Source of the DNA: Anaerolineae bacterium
GTDB taxonomy: Bacteria > Chloroflexota > Anaerolineae > Aggregatilineales > Phototrophicaceae
NCBI GenBank assembly: GCA_022842885.1
Contig: JALHOR010000052.1
Location: 1 to 36,017, forward strand
Length of the DNA stretch: 36,017 nucleotides
Direction: 5' to 3'
Shown here: positions 31,015 through 36,017 of the stretch, one piece after another
Position numbering within the stretch: the stretch's first letter is position 1
Layout of the letters: each line of letters starts with the position of its first letter
Program-made: the position numbers and the translations under genes
Notes under the pieces: generated by a model
Told to the model about the DNA's origin: nothing
Seen by the model: the letters and a program-made list of their open reading frames with translations, nothing else
Database searches by the model: none

Positions 31015-32861
31015 TGAACAATACCCCGGATGCTAAACCAGAATCCACCTCGCAACTCCAAGAAATGCTTAAACGCTCTAGCAAGAATGTCACCGATACG
31101 ATTGACCTGCTGCGCCAACAGCGCGACATGCTCAAACAGCGTGGGCTGAGTTTGCCGCAAGGGGCGCTAGATAATCTTCGCACGTTGAAAAAGCATGTGG
31201 ATAATTTGGGCGTTGCCACATTAAATTCGTTTACCGAACTGCGGTCTTTGCGAGCATTGGCAGAAACCACCGCGCTGATTAATTCATCGCAAACCACTGG
31301 CGAAGTGCTGAATCAGGTGATGGATACTGTGGTGGCGCTAACGGGCGCAGAACGCGGTTACATCGTCATGAAGAATAAGCACACCGGTGAGTTGGAATTC
31401 ACCGTTGCACGAGGCATGGATCAATCCCAGTTGGATGGCAGTAAGGGCTTAGTGGTCAGCCGGTCTATCGTGAATCGCGTTGCGGATACGGGTGAGCCTG
31501 TTTTAACTGATAATGCCAGCGCCGATGCGCAGTTCCAAGGCAGCGAAAGTATTGCCAATTTTTCGCTCCGCAGCATTATGGCAGTACCGTTAAAAGTGCG
31601 CGATGAAGTCATTGGGGTGGTCTATTGCGATAACCGCTTTTTTGCGGGTTTGTTTAAACCCGGGGATATGGAACTGTTATACGCTTTCGCCAGCCAAGCC
31701 GCTGTCGCCGTCGAGAATGCTCGCCTATTTGAATCTACGCGATTGCGGTTGCAAGAAGTCAGCGAAATGCGTGACCGAATGCGGAATATTTTTACATCGG
31801 TTGCCAGCAGTATCCTGACGACTGACCGCGATGGCATCATCATTATCGCCAACAGCCGTATTGCCGATATGCTGGATACGCAAGACATTACTGGAAAAAC
31901 GCTGCCTGCTGTCCTGCCGCCGATGGGAGATGATTTTGCGGTGGCACTGCAAAATGCTTCTGTGCATGGTTTGCAAAAACTGCTCTCAATCGAGCCGGAA
32001 CTGCCCCTTAAAGGCAAACGCTATTGGAATGTCAATGTGAGTCCTCTGCGCGATGATAACACGGGCATCATCCAAGGCGTCACCGTAGTGATTGATGACA
32101 TTACCGAAGAACATATGCGGGCATCGCAAATGGCGGAAGTCAGCCGTTATCTGCCGACCAAACTGGTCGAAAGCCTGACGAGTCCGGCAGATATTGATAT
32201 GCGCCCCCAAGAGCGCGAAATTACAGCATTATTTGCCGATGTGCGCGGCTTTACGACCTTCAGCGAAAAATTGCAACCAGAAGAACTCATGCGCGTCATC
32301 AATAAATATCTCAGCCTCGCCAGCGATGCTATTGATTTGTATCAGGGCATTGTAGATAAATACATGGGGGATGCTGTCACGGGTTTGTTCAACACCCAAT
32401 TAAATCCGCAAAAATATCACGCGGCATTCGCGGTAGATGCCGCGTTGGCACTGGTGCGCGATTTGTTTGAGCAGCACAAAATCATGCCAGAAAGTGAACG
32501 GCTGTATTATGGCATCGGCATTCACAGCGGACCCGCCGTGTTGGGCAATGTAGGGGGCAAAGAACGCCAAGAATTTGCGGCATTGGGTGAAGCGACGGTG
32601 ATTTGCAAATACCTGCAAGAACAAGCAGGTCCCGCCGAAGTTATCATCAGCGAAGCAACCTACGAACTGGTGAAAAATTACTACGAATGCGAGCGCCAGA
32701 TGGAAGTCAAACGCTATAAAAAAGGCTACGAAGATGTGGTCTTTTATAAAGTGATTGAAGCCCGCAAAGGCGTCATGCGTCCTACACCTTTCAACCTAGA
32801 ATTGTTGGAAGATTTGGGCGATTTGGATTTGAACTTCGATTTTGATTTGGATGAGGATTAA
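31011..32861 (+). CDS. GAF-PAS class III cyclase homologue, metal-side half (C1-like, Asn/Arg lost)
   Basis: 616 residues. Same architecture as the previous gene: coiled coil (10-80) with MLKQRGLSLPQGAL, GAF (about 82-240), PAS (about 255-368) and a class III cyclase domain (about 400-585). Both metal aspartates are present, Asp410 in TALFADVRGF and Asp454 in DKYMGDAV. The substrate-side set is broken: the base-specifying position is Ala523 (EFAALGE), the transition-state Asn is Val530 and the Arg is Tyr534 (GEATVICKYL). The protein ends in an acidic tail (LGDLDLNFDFDLDED) absent from its partner. Start ATG overlaps the stop of the upstream gene; a second ATG follows at once. It should need the partner to form a working site. 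A strong terminator ends the operon. Confidence 0.93.
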   Translation: MMNNTPDAKPESTSQLQEMLKRSSKNVTDTIDLLRQQRDMLKQRGLSLPQGALDNLRTLKKHVDNLGVATLNSFTELRSLRALAETTALINSSQTTGEVLNQVMDTVVALTGAERGYIVMKNKHTGELEFTVARGMDQSQLDGSKGLVVSRSIVNRVADTGEPVLTDNASADAQFQGSESIANFSLRSIMAVPLKVRDEVIGVVYCDNRFFAGLFKPGDMELLYAFASQAAVAVENARLFESTRLRLQEVSEMRDRMRNIFTSVASSILTTDRDGIIIIANSRIADMLDTQDITGKTLPAVLPPMGDDFAVALQNASVHGLQKLLSIEPELPLKGKRYWNVNVSPLRDDNTGIIQGVTVVIDDITEEHMRASQMAEVSRYLPTKLVESLTSPADIDMRPQEREITALFADVRGFTTFSEKLQPEELMRVINKYLSLASDAIDLYQGIVDKYMGDAVTGLFNTQLNPQKYHAAFAVDAALALVRDLFEQHKIMPESERLYYGIGIHSGPAVLGNVGGKERQEFAALGEATVICKYLQEQAGPAEVIISEATYELVKNYYECERQMEVKRYKKGYEDVVFYKVIEARKGVMRPTPFNLELLEDLGDLDLNFDFDLDED

Positions 32862-32903
32862 GGTTTTCATCCCCAAAAACACGCCATAATATACGTCAAC
32901 GAT

Positions 32904-32934
32904 AAAATAGGGTGCGATATGCCACCCTATTTTT
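32904..32934 (+). terminator. Intrinsic terminator of the cyclase operon
   Basis: An 11-base perfect stem (32904-32914 with 32923-32933) with an eight-base loop is followed by TTTTT, 43 bases after the stop. Confidence 0.87.
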
Positions 32935-32969
32935 GATGCTGTGCCATCCTCTATTTTAGTTCGTCCCTC

Positions 32970-32978
32970 TGCTATACT
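32970..32978 (+). promoter_or_regulatory. Extended -10 promoter of the phosphohexomutase gene
   Basis: TGCTATACT is an extended -10 with one mismatch to TATAAT. Transcription would begin near 32985, some 39 bases before the ATG at 33024. It follows the terminator directly, so the mutase is a separate unit. Confidence 0.55.
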
Positions 32979-33023
32979 ACGCGCTTGTTTATTTTACAGG
33001 TATCCCACCGCAGGACAATTTAC

Positions 33024-34460
33024 ATGATTGCATTTGGAACAGATGGCTGGCGGGCGGTCATCGGCGAAGAATTTACATTTGCTAATGTGCAGCGCGTGGC
33101 ACAAGCGACCGCTGATACTATTCTGGAAAAACATACTGGCAGTACCCCGCCGGAAATTGTGATTGGTTTTGATACGCGCTTTTTATCAGATCGGTTTGCG
33201 ATTGATGTAGCGCGAGTAATGGCAGCAAATGGCATTGTGGCGTGGCTCTCGCGGGCAGATGTTCCCACGCCGGCGGTGTCTTATAATGTGAAAGCCAAAA
33301 ATGCAGCGGCGGGTGTTGTTATTACCGCCAGTCATAATCCGCCGCGTTACAATGGCTTCAAACTGAAAGCCAGTTACGGCGGCTCTGCTACTGCCGAAGA
33401 ATCAGCCGTCATCGAAAAATATCTGCGCGAGAACGAAAAACACCAGCGGGAACCGCGCCTGATGGCGTATCAGCAGGGGCTGGATAGCGAGATGATTCGG
33501 CGGTTTGACCCCACTTGGATTTATTATCAACACCTCAGCGAAATACTCGACATGGATAAAATTTCTGAGCGCGAATTAAAAGTGGTCTCGGATGCCATGT
33601 GGGGCGCAGGACGCGGTTCTTTCGCCGCGATATTGGGGCGTACCAAAACATATGTAGACGAAATTCGTGGCACGATGAACCCCGGCTTTGGCGGCATTCA
33701 TCCCGAACCCATTTTGCGCTACCTCAAAGATTTGGTTGCCGCCGTCACCCGCCATCATGCTGATGTGGGGCTGGCGACCGATGGCGATGCTGACCGGATT
33801 GGCGCAGTGGATGCTATGGGTAATTTTGTGGATCCCCATCATATTTTTGCGCTGGTTTTGCGGCATTTGGTGGAGCATAAAAAACAATCCGGCGCAGTCG
33901 TCAAAACAATTTCGACGACGTTTATGATTGATAATATGGCGAAGGCATATGGGTTGCCGCTGCACGAGACTCCGGTGGGCTTTAATCACATTGCAGATTT
34001 GATGATGAAAGCCGATGTGTTGATGGGTGGCGAAGAAAGCGGTGGCATCAGCATCAAAGGGCATATCCCAGAAGGTGACGGCATTCTCATGGGTTTGCTG
34101 CTGCTGGAAGTCATGGCATATTCCCATGCCCCTTTGCATGAGATTATCGCGGATTTGCAGCAAAAATTTGGTCCCGCGCATTATGCCCGCCACGATGTCC
34201 ACCTAGCGCGACAAGTCGCCAAAAAAGCTGTCGTCCAAAAATTGCAAGACTCAGCGCCGCCCCATATCAACGGACAAAGTGTGACCCGTATCAATACATT
34301 GGATGGCATTAAATTTTACATGGCAGATGATTCTTGGCTTTTGGTGCGTCCGAGTGGCACAGAACCCGTTTTGCGGATTTATGCCGAAGCAAAAACCCCT
34401 AGCGATGTTCAGGCATTGTTGGCGCAAGGGGATGATTTCGGGCGTTTGGTGCTGGAATAA
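33024..34460 (+). CDS. Phosphoglucomutase/phosphomannomutase family (alpha-D-phosphohexomutase)
   Basis: 478 residues from the ATG at 33024, eight bases after AGGA; the protein opens with IAFGTDGWRA, the standard family start. All four functional loops are present: the phosphoserine loop TASHNPPRYNG (Ser103), the metal loop ATDGDADRIG (Asp253, Asp255, Asp257), the sugar loop GGEESGGIS (335-343) and the phosphate-binding loop RPSGTEPVLRIY (442-453). The enzyme moves a phosphate between C1 and C6 of glucose, mannose or a related sugar, linking central metabolism to nucleotide sugars and glycogen. The sugar loop GEESGG is typical of phosphoglucomutase and phosphomannomutase; substrate cannot be fixed from sequence. 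It is a single gene between two terminated units. Confidence 0.94.
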   Translation: MIAFGTDGWRAVIGEEFTFANVQRVAQATADTILEKHTGSTPPEIVIGFDTRFLSDRFAIDVARVMAANGIVAWLSRADVPTPAVSYNVKAKNAAAGVVITASHNPPRYNGFKLKASYGGSATAEESAVIEKYLRENEKHQREPRLMAYQQGLDSEMIRRFDPTWIYYQHLSEILDMDKISERELKVVSDAMWGAGRGSFAAILGRTKTYVDEIRGTMNPGFGGIHPEPILRYLKDLVAAVTRHHADVGLATDGDADRIGAVDAMGNFVDPHHIFALVLRHLVEHKKQSGAVVKTISTTFMIDNMAKAYGLPLHETPVGFNHIADLMMKADVLMGGEESGGISIKGHIPEGDGILMGLLLLEVMAYSHAPLHEIIADLQQKFGPAHYARHDVHLARQVAKKAVVQKLQDSAPPHINGQSVTRINTLDGIKFYMADDSWLLVRPSGTEPVLRIYAEAKTPSDVQALLAQGDDFGRLVLE

Positions 34461-34492
34461 GTATCCGTACCAAACGCCTTTGAGTAGCGGTT

Positions 34493-35098
34493 TTAGCGCC
34501 GGGTGCGTTGCTGCATCCGGGCGCGGATTTCATCCAGACGACTGGCAACGGGCGCGTTGGGTTGCTGTATCCCGCCTGCATTCGGCGGCGGTGCCATTTG
34601 GGCTTGTGCTTGGAATGCTGCGGGGCTATTGCTGCGGAAGACCACCATCGCAAACAAGCCTGCAATACACAACGATAAGGCAAAGATGCCAATCATGCGC
34701 TGCCCATTGATGTCTACCACGAACATCAAAAAGATGAGCGTGACCATAAGCGCGGTGAGCGAAGCAATTTTAATGCCCTGAGTAGCCGTATAGCCTTGCC
34801 CCAAACGAATCAAAAACATCACCATCGCCCCTAGCAGCAGCCCAAAAATCCCCGGACATAACACCTGAAGAAGATTCAGCCGGATTTCTCGTTCTGCTTG
34901 CCCAGTCGTATCAATATCGCCGCCGAGCGAATAATAAATCACGGCGAAAAAAAGACCGATTAACCAGCCCAAGGCATAACCCGGATATTCGCGCAGGATG
35001 ACAAGCGCCCAATAGGACAATGCCGCAAAAATGGCGAATAACACCAGAAAAATCAGCACGGGGCTGAGGAACAATTCACGAAACAGGTCTAACAACAT
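34493..35098 (-). CDS. Hypothetical membrane protein with four to five helices
   Basis: 201 residues. Hydrophobic segments lie at about 10-34, 41-58, 78-98, 108-128 and 134-154. The loop between the second and third has a GGDIDTTGQAEREIRLN charged stretch. The soluble tail (155-201) is Pro-, Ala- and Gln-rich (AAFQAQAQMAPPPNAGG) and ends in a basic helix SRLDEIRARMQQRTRR, which should be cytoplasmic. I recognise no family. It is convergent with the phosphohexomutase gene. It runs the same way as the methyltransferase gene, which ends 99 bases upstream of its start, so the two could be cotranscribed. Only a weak GAG precedes the ATG. Confidence 0.72.
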   Translation of the reverse strand: MLLDLFRELFLSPVLIFLVLFAIFAALSYWALVILREYPGYALGWLIGLFFAVIYYSLGGDIDTTGQAEREIRLNLLQVLCPGIFGLLLGAMVMFLIRLGQGYTATQGIKIASLTALMVTLIFLMFVVDINGQRMIGIFALSLCIAGLFAMVVFRSNSPAAFQAQAQMAPPPNAGGIQQPNAPVASRLDEIRARMQQRTRR

Positions 35099-35197
35099 GG
35101 TATCGTCTCACACAACTGGCTAAACATCGGCTGTAGCTACTTTAATTGCTGGAATCATAACACTGGATAAGCTAATCGGATTTGAATATTAAGAAAC

Positions 35198-36017
35198 TCA
35201 AACAGTGCGCGTGAATAACAAGTTGATGACGCCCATATTCTGGGTAAGGCGTTGGGACAACCGGGCGAATTGCGTTTCATCGTGGGTATAATCTGTGAGG
35301 CTGCCATCAGGTTCGATTGCCACGACCCGCTGAAAACCCATCGCTAAAATTTCTGGCACAGCCGTCAGCGGATTGACGTTAAAGGCTTTTAAGCCCAATG
35401 GGTTATATTCCATGATGAGCGCCAAATGCGGCGACTGCTGAATGAGCCGTTGCATCCCACGCAGCGCCCCCATCTCTGCACCTTCAATATCCATTTTGAT
35501 GACATCTACAGCAGTGATACCTAAATCAGCGAGGCAAGCATCAATTGCTGCTGTCCGCACAGTGAATTTTTCCACCGGAAAATCGCGGTTGATACGCGGG
35601 GCGACATCCCCGGCGTGAATCGTGGCTTTTTGAACATCGCGCAGCGTTTCATCGTAATGCAGTGACCCGCTGGCAGACATCATCAAATAATCGTACAGTT
35701 CGGCACTGCCCTCGTGTTCGGCAACGGCAACTTGCAAGGCGGTGATATTGGTGCGTTGACCAATATTGTGCATGAGATAGCTATAATTGCGGGGATGCGG
35801 TTCAAAGGCAATCACGCGCCCTTTGTCCCCGACTAATTGGGCGGATAAACGCGCATAAAACCCTACATGCGCCCCCACATCCAAGACTGTCATGCCGGGT
35901 TTAACCAACCGCTTGAGATGCTGGGTTGTTTCCGCTTCATGTTGGCGCAGCAGCAATTCTAACCGAAACCAGAACGGGTCATCCGGCATCGTCTTAAAAT
36001 CAGTTAGGCTTTCCAAC
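35198..36017 (-). CDS. FkbM family SAM-dependent methyltransferase (5' end at or beyond window edge)
   Basis: 272 visible residues. TVLDVGAHVGFYARLSAQL is SAM motif I, RVIAFEPHP the acidic-loop motif II, and VDVIKMDIEGAEMGALRGM the FkbM signature with the DIEGAE core. The tail MGVINLLFTR is usual for the family. FkbM-type enzymes O-methylate sugars, polyketides or other hydroxyl groups; the substrate here is unknown, though a GT4 gene lies elsewhere in the window. The frame is open to the last base. The first ATG gives MPDDPFWFRLELL, a plausible start, and a TTG ten codons earlier is also in frame, so the true start may be in the window or just outside it. Confidence 0.88.
   Translation of the reverse strand, partial: LESLTDFKTMPDDPFWFRLELLLRQHEAETTQHLKRLVKPGMTVLDVGAHVGFYARLSAQLVGDKGRVIAFEPHPRNYSYLMHNIGQRTNITALQVAVAEHEGSAELYDYLMMSASGSLHYDETLRDVQKATIHAGDVAPRINRDFPVEKFTVRTAAIDACLADLGITAVDVIKMDIEGAEMGALRGMQRLIQQSPHLALIMEYNPLGLKAFNVNPLTAVPEILAMGFQRVVAIEPDGSLTDYTHDETQFARLSQRLTQNMGVINLLFTRTV

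Noticed and set aside
33576..34202. A 208-codon open frame opposite the phosphohexomutase gene.
   Set aside because: It mirrors a strongly conserved enzyme and its translation has no recognisable domain.
1..36017. CRISPR arrays, tRNA or rRNA genes, complete insertion sequences.
   Set aside because: I saw no regularly spaced repeats, cloverleaf with CCA or rRNA segments, and no transposase apart from the recombinase relative.

Overview
The window reads as chromosomal DNA of a Chloroflexota bacterium, most likely an Anaerolineae-type heterotroph. That placement is inference from gene content: a kinase-NACHT membrane protein, signal-peptide FecR/SH3 proteins, a fused ADP-forming acyl-CoA ligase/GNAT, GAF-HisKA_3 kinases and a small 'ITLxLP' family protein. 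There is no rRNA, tRNA, CRISPR array, phage module or complete insertion sequence. I count 27 protein genes plus one tiny remnant reading frame, packed on both strands with gaps under 300 bases and several clear intrinsic terminators.

Layout. 1-1979 (-): an operon of an esterase-like protein lacking its nucleophile, a nitroreductase and an aminoglycoside-phosphotransferase-like protein cut by the window edge. 2176-3736: a small STAS-like protein converging on a GT4 glycosyltransferase. 3895-5183: a lone Nif11 protein and an exported alpha/beta hydrolase. 5302-6876: a two-helix membrane protein and a microbial rhodopsin with proton-pump residues and a glycine at the carotenoid-antenna position. 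6995-7984 (-): a tyrosine-recombinase relative whose nucleophile is Phe. 8233-10119: a GAF histidine kinase. 10197-14820 (-): the ligase/GNAT fusion and a gluzincin metallopeptidase. 14967-20139: a Ser/Thr kinase-NACHT-membrane fusion followed by two paralogous secreted FecR-SH3 proteins. 20212-20678: a small family protein with no normal start codon, and a possible HNH remnant. 20706-25831: a PAS histidine kinase, a PaaG-like enoyl-CoA isomerase, a VOC protein behind a strong promoter/operator and an ArsR-type regulator. 25943-29138: a lipoprotein, a small hypothetical protein and a helicase-associated protein. 29248-32861: two overlapping GAF-PAS-cyclase genes. 33024-36017: a phosphohexomutase, a membrane protein and an FkbM methyltransferase cut by the window edge.

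The most striking system is the cyclase pair. The first protein has lost both metal-binding aspartates but keeps the Lys, Thr, Asn and Arg that bind substrate and stabilise the transition state. The second keeps both aspartates but has lost the Thr, Asn and Arg positions. They are complementary halves of one class III active site, translationally coupled by an ATGA overlap, and predict an obligate heterodimer built like the C1/C2 pair of animal membrane adenylyl cyclases. The second highlight is the rhodopsin, whose helix C carries the D-T-E pump motif with a green-tuning Leu and whose helix E has the small residue that opens the carotenoid fenestration in xanthorhodopsin. Signal transduction dominates the whole window: two histidine kinases without adjacent response regulators, one Ser/Thr kinase, two cyclases and one rhodopsin.
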